DNA of 64,000 nucleotides from Aestuariibacter sp. A3R04 (lineage in GTDB: Bacteria; Pseudomonadota; Gammaproteobacteria; Enterobacterales; Alteromonadaceae): assembly GCF_018860805.1 (NCBI RefSeq), contig NZ_JAHKQR010000003.1:124001-188000 (forward strand), given 5' to 3'. Position numbers and translations under genes: made by a program. Below the pieces are notes generated by a model. The model was not told where the DNA came from and did no database searches. It saw nothing but the letters and a program-made list of their open reading frames with translations. Below are positions 1 to 9,600 of this stretch, one piece after another (the stretch's first letter is position 1; every line of letters starts with the position of its first letter).

Positions 1-1028
1 AACGGTCCATCTGTGCATGGCATCCGTGTAAACACTTTTTCATAGGCCGATGAGTCGTCGCCATATGGCAGCCACTCAAGGCTGTCTAAGTTATTTATGG
101 CAGCGCAAAAGTGGGCAGAGGCAAGGGTACACAGAGGACTTAGCGGGTTGTGAGGCATCATATCCACGTACATCAATTCACAGATGCCAGCAATTTTCAT
201 CGATTCGGTAAAGCCTCCCGCATTGCATATATCGATGCGGGCGAGATCTATAAGATGATTCTTCAGGAAAGGGTAAAAAGTCCATTTGCTGGTGAATTCC
301 TCGCCAATAGCCAGCGGCGTGGTGCACGACTGTCGAAGTTGTATGTAGCTGTCAGGAGATTCTGCACGAATAGGCTCTTCAATGTAATCCAATGTACCTG
401 GGGGCAGGCGCAATAGCAGACTTTTGGCTTCCGCTAAGGACAACCGGTGGTGAAAGTCTATACCAAGTTGCACTTTCGGGCCGATGGCTTGGCGCACTGC
501 AATAATGGCTGTAGCGGCATCGGCAAGGGCTTCCCGGGTATCGTACAGGGTTGTGGTATCGCTGCTACCGTGTTGGCCGGTGGTAAGACGAATGTGTGTC
601 CAACCCTGGTCGATTAACGCTTTGCAATGTGTCGCTAGGTTGTTGTCCAGCGGCGCAGTTATAGTGGCAAAAAGCGGAATTTTGTTGCGCTGTTTACCGC
701 CTAGCAATTGGTAAACCGGCAGTTGCAGGTGTTTTCCTTTAATATCATGAAGGGCAATGTCGATTGCCGCGATAGCAGCGCTAAGTACACGTCCGCCTTC
801 AAAATACTGACTGCGATACATTTCTTGCCACAGTGCGCCTGTGTTGAGCGGATCTCTTCCTGTAAGAAATTGTTTGAAGTGCAAAATAGCGCCTGAAACG
901 GCTTGTTCCCTGCCGGAAAGACCAGATTCTCCCCAGCCGTATAACCCGCAAGCCGTCGTGATTTTCACAAACAATATGTTTCGGTGTCCGAGTTTTTTTA
1001 TGTACGTAGAAATATCTTCAATAACCAT
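1..1028 (-). CDS. Enolase-superfamily sugar-acid dehydratase or cycloisomerase, 3' end outside window
   Basis: The minus strand is open from the ATG at 1028 to the left edge: 342 codons, no stop. The start has a GGAGG ribosome site five bases upstream. The protein has the capping-domain and barrel layout of the mandelate racemase/muconate lactonizing family. Likely metal and catalytic residues are D191 and H193 in IDFHH, the Glu pair in YIEEP (217-218), E243 in IGEEF and H293 in a PHNPLSP motif as in galactonate dehydratases. In an agar locus the attractive substrates are galactonate or 3,6-anhydro-L-galactonate, whose cycloisomerase also belongs to this superfamily; the sequence alone does not choose. 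It is divergent from the NHL gene with a shared 83-bp control region. Family sure, substrate unknown. Confidence 0.85.
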   Translation of the reverse strand, partial: MVIEDISTYIKKLGHRNILFVKITTACGLYGWGESGLSGREQAVSGAILHFKQFLTGRDPLNTGALWQEMYRSQYFEGGRVLSAAIAAIDIALHDIKGKHLQLPVYQLLGGKQRNKIPLFATITAPLDNNLATHCKALIDQGWTHIRLTTGQHGSSDTTTLYDTREALADAATAIIAVRQAIGPKVQLGIDFHHRLSLAEAKSLLLRLPPGTLDYIEEPIRAESPDSYIQLRQSCTTPLAIGEEFTSKWTFYPFLKNHLIDLARIDICNAGGFTESMKIAGICELMYVDMMPHNPLSPLCTLASAHFCAAINNLDSLEWLPYGDDSSAYEKVFTRMPCTDGP

Positions 1029-1065
1029 AATTGCCTCCGAGGCCAAAAACTATTATTTGATCTAA

Positions 1066-1075
1066 TTGTTAACAG
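1066..1075. promoter_or_regulatory. Candidate GntR/FCD operator between enolase and NHL genes
   Basis: TTGTTAACAG matches the recurrent palindrome TTGTTAACAA at 9 of 10 bases. It lies just upstream of a TATAAT-like -10 box (1083-1088) for the rightward NHL gene, a position that would suit a repressor. It could serve both divergent genes. Confidence 0.6.
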
Positions 1076-1111
1076 TTGTCAATATAATGTTTTGTTTTAG
1101 GAGGTAATATT

Positions 1112-2116
1112 ATGTTAGGGCAGAACGACTGGGTATTTGGTATTGACGCCGACTGGGGTAAGCAGCGAGAGCAGGTTGCGAAGCCGAATAACGGGCATGC
1201 GTTGCTCTTTATTGCCGACAGGTTGCTTATGGCCACGGATCATCCTGAACACAACATTATCGAATATGACAAGCAAGGTCTGGTGGTAGACAGTTGGGGC
1301 AAACAGTGGCCTGGGTTACACGGTATTAAATCACTCAACAATGATGGCGAACTGGCTCTGTTTCTTGTGGACAGTGGTTGGGTACTCAATCGAAACTGGG
1401 ACGGAAAAAGTGTGGATAAATGGGACTCGCCGTACAATAAAATGATCCCACAGGCTGGTAGTGTTGCAAAAACGACACGGGATGGACGGGTATTGTTCAG
1501 CGTTGGTCATCCGGTAACTATGGGGGCTTACACCCAGGACATGGCGTTTAATCCTACCGATGTTGCGGTGATGCCTGACGGGGATTTTTTCGTTGTAGAC
1601 GGGTACGGTAGCGACTTCATTTTACATTACGATCGCCATGGTCAGTTTCTGGCTAAATTTGGTCAAAATAGCGAGCGAGATGAACAGAATATCTACAATG
1701 GTCATGGTATAACGCTCGATCATCGCGGCAATGAGCCTCTATTGCTGGTAAGTTCCCGGGCTGACCACTGTTTAAAATGGTTCAGTCTTGATGGCAAGTT
1801 TGTAAAAAGAGTACATGTGCCCGGTGCCTTTATACACGCGCCAGTCTTTGTAGATGACCATATGGTTGCACCTGTTTGCTGGACGGGTAAACCCGGAGAG
1901 CCTAAAAATGAATCTGGTGTTATTTGCGTCTTTGATGAGAAGGATCAACTGGTGTCAGTGCTGGGCGGCCGGCTTCCCGCAAAAGGCCAGACTGTTCACA
2001 ACCACGACGGCGTGTTTAAGCACTGTCATGGGTTGGAAAAAGACAGGCAGGGAAATCTGTATTTGGCGCAATGGCAAGCTGGCGGCATACATCCACAAAA
2101 GCTGTACAGACAGTAG
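1112..2116 (+). CDS. NHL-repeat six-bladed beta-propeller protein
   Basis: This 334-residue protein has no signal peptide and no membrane segment, so it is probably cytoplasmic. It shows repeated propeller-blade strings such as NPTDVAVMPDGDFFVVDGYG and GHGITLDHRGN, typical of NHL/6-bladed propellers related to peptidyl-glycine lyases and SMP-30-like lactonases. The start is fixed by a strong AGGAGG a few bases before the ATG. Conserved His residues (HNHDGVFKHCHG near the C terminus) could bind metal. It is divergent from the enolase gene and convergent with the PhyH gene. A lactonase-like or isomerase role in sugar breakdown is possible but not shown. Confidence 0.75.
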   Translation: MLGQNDWVFGIDADWGKQREQVAKPNNGHALLFIADRLLMATDHPEHNIIEYDKQGLVVDSWGKQWPGLHGIKSLNNDGELALFLVDSGWVLNRNWDGKSVDKWDSPYNKMIPQAGSVAKTTRDGRVLFSVGHPVTMGAYTQDMAFNPTDVAVMPDGDFFVVDGYGSDFILHYDRHGQFLAKFGQNSERDEQNIYNGHGITLDHRGNEPLLLVSSRADHCLKWFSLDGKFVKRVHVPGAFIHAPVFVDDHMVAPVCWTGKPGEPKNESGVICVFDEKDQLVSVLGGRLPAKGQTVHNHDGVFKHCHGLEKDRQGNLYLAQWQAGGIHPQKLYRQ

Positions 2117-2129
2117 AAATAATAACGGA

Positions 2130-2152
2130 CAGCCTGTCATTTGACACAGGCT
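2130..2152. terminator. Inverted repeat between convergent NHL and PhyH genes
   Basis: CAGCCTGT (2130-2137) pairs with ACAGGCTG (2145-2152) across a seven-base loop, in the 64-bp gap between two convergent genes. There is no long T-run on either side, so termination strength is uncertain. Confidence 0.5.
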
Positions 2153-2180
2153 GCCCGGATGGCTGTTTCTTCGGGGGCAT

Positions 2181-2945
2181 TTACGACGGGCGCCAGTTTA
2201 AAATGGCATCGTCGTCTACTTTGTCTAGCGGGCGGTAAACAAGAGAGTTCTCTTTAAAGGGTTTGGCTGAATCTGCACAATACGCCGCAATCATGACCCA
2301 GCGGGGATCTTTCGATTTATTCTGGTTAGATTTGTGTAGTAAGTTGCAGTGAAAAAACAGCGTGTCACCTGGTTCAAGTTCAACGTTGACCAGTTCTAGG
2401 TGTTTCATGGCTTCTTCAACGAACTCCATATCTGCGCCCTTTTGGTCGCCGGTTTTCTGATGGTTAATACGGCCTATATGGTGAGAGCCTTTGAGTACCT
2501 GCAGACAGCCATTTTCAACAGTCGCTTTATTGATGGCGATCATGCAGCTTACCAGCTTTGGGTATAGGTGGTAGTTATCCGTTGCCCAGTAGCCGTAGTC
2601 CTGATGCCATTCCCACGCGCCACCGACAAAAGGTTCTTTCATCATGATTTTGGTGGTGGTGTGGAACACAGCTTCTTGCAGAATGGCTTCAACAGCATCT
2701 GCCAGGCGACGACCACGCGAAAACATGGAGTAGAAGTCATCGCCTAAATCCTGCCACAAACACACTTTACTCACTGTGCCTGACGCGTCCTTTTTATCCC
2801 ATGCTTTCTCGTACAACGAAGTGTCGTTGAAAGCCGTTTGTTGCAATTTTTCAATTTCCTGCTCGTTGTAGTAACCCCGGGCAATCACGTAGCCGTCTCT
2901 GTGAAAATCTGCGATTTGTTGTTCGGAAAGTGTAACCTTGCTCAT
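2181..2945 (-). CDS. Phytanoyl-CoA dioxygenase (PhyH) family protein
   Basis: A 254-residue Fe(II)/2-oxoglutarate-dependent oxygenase of the PhyH family. The iron site is visible as H114-x-D116 in WEWHQDYGYW with a distal His at 204 (LLHKSNQNK), and an Arg shortly after for 2-oxoglutarate. The ATG at 2945 is chosen over one 45 bases further upstream because GGAG sits six bases before it. No signal peptide, so cytoplasmic. Its place beside an enolase-family and an IclR gene in an agar locus suggests oxidation of a sugar-derived or methylated substrate. That is inference only; PhyH proteins act on very diverse compounds. Confidence 0.85.
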   Translation of the reverse strand: MSKVTLSEQQIADFHRDGYVIARGYYNEQEIEKLQQTAFNDTSLYEKAWDKKDASGTVSKVCLWQDLGDDFYSMFSRGRRLADAVEAILQEAVFHTTTKIMMKEPFVGGAWEWHQDYGYWATDNYHLYPKLVSCMIAINKATVENGCLQVLKGSHHIGRINHQKTGDQKGADMEFVEEAMKHLELVNVELEPGDTLFFHCNLLHKSNQNKSKDPRWVMIAAYCADSAKPFKENSLVYRPLDKVDDDAILNWRPS

Positions 2946-2970
2946 TTTTTCTCCAAATGTTTTATGTGGA

Positions 2971-2980
2971 ATGTTGACAA
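2971..2980. promoter_or_regulatory. Weak candidate operator upstream of PhyH
   Basis: ATGTTGACAA matches TTGTTAACAA at 8 of 10 bases and lies about 26 bases upstream of the PhyH start. It is the only member of the set that lacks the GTTAAC core, so it is the weakest. Confidence 0.35.
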
Positions 2981-3123
2981 TATTGAGCAAAAAGTGCGTT
3001 AATGCAATGTAAATTTTGTATAAAAAATAAAGTTTTATATATGAATATTCTTAGGGCGCAAATGAAGCTGCGTTGTATAAAAAAATTTTTTTTATTTTTA
3101 TGGATGAATAACAGGAGTGAATA

Positions 3124-3879
3124 ATGGAAGACAAACAAAAGTACTCGGTTCCCGCATTGGACAAGTGCTTTGAGATTATGGAGTTTCTGGCAAATTGCGG
3201 TGAACCGGCCACACAAAGTGAAATTGCTAAAGGGATAAGCCGTAGCACGAACGAGATATTTAGAATTCTGGTTAATCTCACTGCGCAAAACTACCTGATA
3301 CGGGATGCCGAGTCATCGAAATATCGCTTGTCTTTTAAGCTGTATAATTTGTCCCGCGCTATCTCTCCTCTTGATGTTCTTCGTCAGCAAGCGTTGCCAT
3401 TGATGGAAAATTTGGCGGTGAAGACCAAACTGTCGTGTCAGTTGTTCGTACTTTATCAGAGCCGGACTATGGTGTTAGTTCATGCGAGAAGCCCTGACGC
3501 TGTGTCGTTAAATTATGCAGAAGGAAGTTGCTTTTCCAGTGTGTTTTCAAACCCCGGAAATCTGCTGATGGCACACAGTAAACCACAAGTTCGCGAAATG
3601 ATTCTTGCCAATGAAGCGCAATGCGACAGACTCTCTGCAAAGAAACGCACTGGATTTTTGTCAGCGATTGCAACACTGGCTGAGCAGTGTGAGCAATGGC
3701 ACCCCAGTCAGCATATTGAAGGTGTGTATGAAGCCATGAGTTTGGTGGGTCGTCACGAAGGAAAACAAATTGGCGTGTTAATGTTGAGCCAGTTAGGTAA
3801 AAGCCGACAATCAAAGGGAGCTGTAATTCCAGAGTTGCAGCGTACGGCCGCCGCACTCACTGACGCGATAGGACTATAA
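3124..3879 (+). CDS. IclR-family transcriptional regulator
   Basis: A 251-residue regulator with the two-part IclR layout: an N-terminal winged helix (about residues 8-70, with TQSEIAKGISRSTNEIFRIL as the recognition region) and a C-terminal effector domain (about 85-250). The ATG follows AGGAG with good spacing. It is divergent from PhyH across an AT-rich 178-bp region and sits 73 bp before the first GH50 agarase. Relatives such as KdgR sense sugar-acid intermediates, so a ligand from galactose or anhydrogalactose breakdown is plausible. Its own binding site is not evident; the palindrome nearby fits a GntR/FCD protein better. Confidence 0.88.
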   Translation: MEDKQKYSVPALDKCFEIMEFLANCGEPATQSEIAKGISRSTNEIFRILVNLTAQNYLIRDAESSKYRLSFKLYNLSRAISPLDVLRQQALPLMENLAVKTKLSCQLFVLYQSRTMVLVHARSPDAVSLNYAEGSCFSSVFSNPGNLLMAHSKPQVREMILANEAQCDRLSAKKRTGFLSAIATLAEQCEQWHPSQHIEGVYEAMSLVGRHEGKQIGVLMLSQLGKSRQSKGAVIPELQRTAAALTDAIGL

Positions 3880-3911
3880 ATAAGTTGATAATGTTAAAAG
3901 AAAATCGTAAA

Positions 3912-3921
3912 TTGTTAACAA
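3912..3921. promoter_or_regulatory. Candidate GntR/FCD operator upstream of GH50 agarase 1
   Basis: A perfect TTGTTAACAA palindrome, within a longer AATTGTTAACAAT, lies 31 bases before the GH50 start in the 73-bp gap after the IclR gene. Confidence 0.65.
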
Positions 3922-3952
3922 TATTGTAGAGTAATGTCATCCAGAGTAAATA

Positions 3953-6340
3953 ATGAGTAAGGCAAAACGCGGCGGTACAGGCTTTGATGATTGGAGGGTA
4001 AAATCCCATTTGAAATATTTTAGTGCGGTCGCAGGAATGTGCTGTATAGGTTTGACGCTCACTGGTTGCAACATGTCAGCGTCGGACAATACGTCTAAGG
4101 CGCAACCGCCAGCATCGGCACAGGCTGGCCAGGCAGATAAAGTCTTATATCGCTTTTCTGATGCAGAGTTTTTCAATCCCAAGATTGACGGTGCAATTGT
4201 TGAAAAACGCGGTGGAGAAAACGGTGAGGTATCTGCGGGCATAAATCTCACGTTTCCCGGTGACAAGCACATGCCTGGTTTGTCTTTTGATGTTGCCGAC
4301 GAGAATGGGTTGACGGCATTTGACAATGGAAACCTGGCTTTTGACGTTGCCAACGAAAATGATAAATCGGTTCATCTGTACGTGAATTTATTGCATGGTG
4401 ATGACGTGTTGCAAAGTCATTCGGTGAGTATACCCAGCGGATATAGGGGAACGGTCTTTTTCCCTTTTTCGGGCCCCGAGGCATCTGCAGATATCGGTTT
4501 TTGGGGCGATCCTCCTTCATGGGACACCGATGAACTGAGAATGATCTGGCGCTCGTGGAAGAATGTTTCGACGCCCATGAAGCCAGTGGAGCAGGTTCGC
4601 TTCTTTGTTATTGGTAATCTTGAATCAAAAACACTGGCATTGTCTAACCTTCGCGTGCGTGAAAATCCGCCGGTGGATCCGTTCTGGTTGACACAGCTGG
4701 TCGATAAGTTCGGTCAGAGTACCCGGGTACAAAACAATGTTACCGTTGAATCCGAGACGCAACTGAAAGAACTCGCAGAACAAGAAATAAGCCGGCTGGA
4801 AGATGCTACAGTAGGTACTGAGCGAAGTCAGTTTGGCGGTTGGAAAAACGGCCCGAGATTGGAAGCCACCGGGTATTTTCGCACAGAAAAAGTGGATGGA
4901 CAGTGGTGGATGGTTGATCCACAAGGGTATCTGTTCTTTTCTCACGGCCCGGCAAATGTGCGCATGGCCAATACAACCACGTACACTGGCGTAGACTACA
5001 ACAACAGTGCCATTCGCAAGATTAACGACGGTGAATTAACACCGGAAGACTCTATAGACATTGTCACGATTCCGGACAATGTGCGTCAAACAGCAGAGGT
5101 AATATCAGAACAGCGCAATAATATGTTTGCCTGGTTGCCTTCCTATGACGACCCGCTGGCAAAACACTACAGCTATCGCAGGACATCCCACAAAGGGCCC
5201 ATTGAGCACGGTGAAACATACAGTTTTTACCGCGCTAATCTCGAAAGACGCTACGGTGAAAATTACCTGCAAACCTGGGAAGACATTACCATCAAGCGTA
5301 TGCACGATTGGGGGTTTACCTCGTTTGGCAACTGGGTTGACCCTATGTTTTACGACGCAGATCGGATCCCCTTCTTTGCTAACGGGTGGATAATTGGCGA
5401 TTTTAAAACCCTTTCAGGCCATATAAATCACTGGGGTGAAATGCCGGACCCATTCGATCCTCAATTCGCAGAAAGAGCCCGTATAACCATTGAAAAAATT
5501 GCTGACGAAGTTCAAGGCTCCCCCTGGTGTGCCGGTATTTTCATCGACAATGAGAAAAGTTGGGGCGAGCGCACAGGGAGTGTAGAAGCGCGTTATGGCG
5601 TTATTTTAGACGGGTTGAGCAAAGCCAGTAGTGAAAGTCCAGCCAAAGCCGCCTTCGACGAGGCATTAAGAGCAAAGTATAGCACTATAGCAGCGCTTAA
5701 CTCGCGCTGGGGAACAAAACTTGCCGACTGGGAGGCACTGAATCTAGGTGTTACCTTTGACACTTTCAGTGAACCTTTAGTTGAAGATTTATCCATGTTA
5801 CTTGAGTTGTTAGGCGAACAGTATTTCTCAGTGGTTCACAATACGCTTGAAGATGTTCTTCCTCATCATTTGTACATGGGAGCGAGAATGGCGAACTGGG
5901 GTATGCCGGACGAAATTATCAAAGCGTCACTTAAATATTCAGACGCACTTAGCTTCAATATCTATGAAGAAGGTATGCAGCCGAATTTCTGGGCGTTTTT
6001 GGAAGAAATTGATTTACCGGTTGTCATTGGTGAGTTTCACATCGGCACGGCAACAGATTCCGGTATGTACAACCCGGGTATTGTTCACTCCAGTGACCAA
6101 AAGGACAGGGCGCGCATGTACACAGAATACATGGAAAGTGTAATCAGCAAACCCTATATGGTAGGAGCCCATTGGTTCCAATATATCGATGAACCCATAA
6201 CAGGGCGCGCCCACGACGGGGAAAATGCCAATATCGGGTTGGTTACGGTGGCGGACATTCCCTATCCGGAACTGACTAAGGCAATGAAGGCATTTAATAG
6301 TCAGCTTTATCTGCGTAAATTCAAAAACAACAGGCAGTAA
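3953..6340 (+). CDS. GH50 beta-agarase, lipoprotein
   Basis: A 795-residue GH50 enzyme expected to release neoagaro-oligosaccharides (often neoagarobiose) from agarose. The N-terminal part (about 60-250) is a beta-rich CBM-like domain; the rest is the catalytic barrel. E534 in FIDNEKSWG is the expected acid/base and E694 in IGEFHIG the nucleophile, very close to E534/E695 of the well-studied Saccharophagus Aga50D. A lipobox (LTGC, Cys39) predicts outer-membrane anchoring. The annotated ATG has a poor ribosome site and a 19-residue hydrophilic run before the signal; an in-frame TTG at 4010, preceded by GGAGGG, would give a more normal lipoprotein signal. It has a paralogue at 28305-30635. Confidence 0.94.
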   Translation: MSKAKRGGTGFDDWRVKSHLKYFSAVAGMCCIGLTLTGCNMSASDNTSKAQPPASAQAGQADKVLYRFSDAEFFNPKIDGAIVEKRGGENGEVSAGINLTFPGDKHMPGLSFDVADENGLTAFDNGNLAFDVANENDKSVHLYVNLLHGDDVLQSHSVSIPSGYRGTVFFPFSGPEASADIGFWGDPPSWDTDELRMIWRSWKNVSTPMKPVEQVRFFVIGNLESKTLALSNLRVRENPPVDPFWLTQLVDKFGQSTRVQNNVTVESETQLKELAEQEISRLEDATVGTERSQFGGWKNGPRLEATGYFRTEKVDGQWWMVDPQGYLFFSHGPANVRMANTTTYTGVDYNNSAIRKINDGELTPEDSIDIVTIPDNVRQTAEVISEQRNNMFAWLPSYDDPLAKHYSYRRTSHKGPIEHGETYSFYRANLERRYGENYLQTWEDITIKRMHDWGFTSFGNWVDPMFYDADRIPFFANGWIIGDFKTLSGHINHWGEMPDPFDPQFAERARITIEKIADEVQGSPWCAGIFIDNEKSWGERTGSVEARYGVILDGLSKASSESPAKAAFDEALRAKYSTIAALNSRWGTKLADWEALNLGVTFDTFSEPLVEDLSMLLELLGEQYFSVVHNTLEDVLPHHLYMGARMANWGMPDEIIKASLKYSDALSFNIYEEGMQPNFWAFLEEIDLPVVIGEFHIGTATDSGMYNPGIVHSSDQKDRARMYTEYMESVISKPYMVGAHWFQYIDEPITGRAHDGENANIGLVTVADIPYPELTKAMKAFNSQLYLRKFKNNRQ

Positions 6341-6385
6341 TTAGCGAGAATAAGAGATTTTATTAACGCTAATTGTCGTCCTGGT

Positions 6386-6433
6386 AAACCACTGTTTAAT
6401 CGCGCGTCACGCTCGTTAAGTGGTGGTTTTTTG
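6386..6433 (+). terminator. Rho-independent terminator after GH50 agarase 1
   Basis: AAACCACTGTTTAA (6386-6399) pairs imperfectly with TTAAGTGGTGGTTT (6416-6429), followed by a T-run. It separates the agarase from the TonB receptor. Confidence 0.7.
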
Positions 6434-6518
6434 CTTTAATATCAAAAATATACCCTTCCTTTCGGATGGCGGAACTAAGAAGTGCTTTTCGGGAATTCTA
6501 TGTTATTTAATAAGTGTA

Positions 6519-6534
6519 AAATTGTTAACAATTT
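6519..6534. promoter_or_regulatory. Candidate GntR/FCD operator upstream of TonB receptor 1
   Basis: AAATTGTTAACAATTT is a perfect 16-base palindrome, the longest of the set. A TTGACA -35-like box follows at about 6538. The rest of the 313-bp gap (6341-6653) holds the terminator at 6386-6433 and nothing else recognised. Confidence 0.65.
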
Positions 6535-6653
6535 ATTATTGACATATAAGGTGATGTGATTCACTATATCTGTGCGTTTACAAAAAAGTAACATGCAATA
6601 ACTAGAACGTTCGGAAACACACAGTCAAGAGAACTCAGCGGGAGAAATTGGAG

Positions 6654-9600
6654 ATGTCCGTTCACAAACAGCGTTTTCATTTAAGTGGCGTAAGTATTGC
6701 TGTACTGACAGCATTGAGTTTCAATGCCTTCGGTCAGGAAAATACCGCTCCAGATAATGACGAAAATACCTCAGAAGATGTAGTTGAGATTATTGAGGTT
6801 AAAGGGTTAAAAGGAAGCCTAAAAAAATCCATCAATGACAAGCGGTTTTCCTCTGGGATCCGCGACACCATTAATGCAGAAGACATTGGTAAATCCACCG
6901 ATCAGAATATTGCTGATGCGCTGGGCCGGGTGACCGGCGTCACGGTAGTCAATAGCGATGGCGAAGGCACGCAAATTACAGTGAGGGGGGCCGATGCTAA
7001 CCAGAACTCCATTACGCTAAACGGACAAACACTCACATCAACGGATTTCTCTCAAGCTGTAGATTTAAGTTCTTTCTCCGCTGACATTTTGTCAAAACTG
7101 GAAGTAGTGAAAACGCCCAGTGCAGATCACGACGAAGGGTCGTTGGGGGCGTCGGTAAATCTGGTTACCATCAGACCGCTCAATCAGGCAGAGGGGGTGC
7201 GCTCACTAACTCTACAAGGTCGGTATAATGACTTTTCAGATAAAAAGAACTACAAGTTGCAGGGAGCATTTTCTGAAAAATTCCTCGACGATACGTTGGG
7301 TGTGGCTCTTACTGTATACGATGAAACCAATGCGTACAGAAAAGACCAATACAATGCAGGTGACTTTGTTGAATCTCAGGAATACGCGCAGGCAGTAGAC
7401 CAAAATGGCAATGTTATTTCCGGCGTAAAGGCAATTGAGCCATCTTTGGCCAGTTACGAGTTACATCAAAACGAAAGTAACCGTTATGGCGGCTCGCTCG
7501 GGATACAGTGGCTACCAGACGACGTGTCAGAACTTATGTTCGATGCAACGTACAGCAAGCAAGAGTTGGTGCGCACGTACGATGCCATTCAGACTAAGAG
7601 TTTTGCAAATAATCCCAATTGGATAGAAGGTGAAATACCTACCAGTTTTGTCAGACCGCCTAACCCGTTTAGCGATCCTATCGATTGGATTCAGGTAGAC
7701 ACTGAAACCTATGATATGACAAAGCGCGTAAATCGTTATGGAAACGGCAGTATGGTACGTGCCGATGGTGGTACGGAAAACGAAAACCTTAGCGCCACGT
7801 TAAACTACAAACGAGAATTAACCGACACTCTGCGTTTAGAAGCTCAGATAGGTCACTCAGCAAGTAAGTCGGAAAGTCTGCCAAATGCTTATACCGTGAT
7901 GCAAAACTTTTACCAGGTTCCGGGTATGTTGTTGTGGGATGCTGGTGCTGACATTGAACCTGTTGGTGTGGATTGTACCGGCGGCGGTGACACGTGCAGA
8001 ATGGTTTACGGCAACTCTTTCATAGACCTGGGTGAACACCTGTACGCTTATACGGATGAAACCGGTGCGCGTGTACAGGGCAGTGCTGATAACGTGGCAT
8101 ATACAGGTTTTAATCCTCAGGATGTGTCTTCATTTCACTTGGGGTTTATCGGCGAAAATGATACTCGAGTTGAAGATAAGATTTCCAACGCGCAATTGGA
8201 TTTCGACTGGGACATTGACACCTTTGGCGTTACCACATTGGAATTTGGGGCTAAGGTAACATCCCGCAATAAAATGGTCGACAATCAGGCTTACAGCTTT
8301 CAGTCTCTTCAGGCAACGGAAATTATTACCGATCCGGTAACGGGGGAAACCGTCGTTGAACTGGGTGGCTCATTGACAGATATTCGCGGTGATCTCATCG
8401 CTGGCGATCCCATTCCTTACGACGATTTCATGGAGTCTTTGGGTTACGCCCGGGAAGGCGCCACCGTGGGATGGACGCCCATTGATGTTAAAGCGGCAAA
8501 GGAAATGGTATTGGGTGATGGCGATGTCATTCGCAACGTCGACAATACGGCTTCACGGGAAACTGACATCGATACCAAAGCCTTTTACCTAAAAGCCAAC
8601 TTTGATTTGCTCGACGGGCGTTTAACCGGTGACATTGGTGTGCGTTATGTGGAAACCGATGTTGAGGCATTGGGCTACTCTGGTATGCGCTATTTCGAAC
8701 AGGGAGGCTCTGATCTTCAGCGCGAAATTGACAGACATACCCTGAATCAACTTGCCGACCGCTCATTGGCCGAATGCCCCACTTTGCAATTGGGCGAAGA
8801 CGGTGTGGCGCAGGATTACGAGTTGAAATACCAGCGGGTCGACGGGCTGGGCTGGGATACCAGTGCCGGGCCTGATCCTTCCACCTGGGTACCTATTCCT
8901 GATGCGGGACCATGCCACGATCCGGCATTTGCCGATTACGCAGACGCACTCAATGCCTTTAGGGCGGGTGAAGGCGCAATGCCAACGCTGAATGATTACG
9001 GCCTGTTGTGGCAGAGCATGTGGCGCTATGCCGATGTGGCCACCAGCAGAACCTATGGGTGGGATGCGCTTCCAGTATGGAATGGTTCGACAAACGGCGT
9101 GAACACAAATTATTCCTGGGGCTCTGTAGAGAATCGTGAAGTGGCATCTTCGCCTGCATTCAAAACACACAGTTACGAAAACATCTTGCCTAGCTTAAAT
9201 CTGAATTATGCGTTTTCAGATGAATTTGTAGGGCGTTTGGCAGTGTCAAAAACCATGACCCGTCCGGAAATCGATTTGTTACGCCCGGGTTATAAAGTCA
9301 CCGAAGGCAGCTATTGGGGGAGTGGTAATCTGAACGTTGGTCGGGTTGACATGTATAATACGCAACTTGAGCCGTTGGAGTCGAACAACCTCGATGTGTC
9401 TATCGAGTGGTACTTCAATGAAACGAGCATGTTAAGCGTTGCTTATTTTAGAAAAGACATGTCTAACTTCACTGACCGTGAAACCACTCTGTCTCACATC
9501 AATAGTGTACGTGATCCTGCCTCTGCGCCAGAAAGCGGTGACGATCTAATTCTGTTAGATGATGGCAGCGCAGACGCACTGGCAAATTGTCACCCAATTC

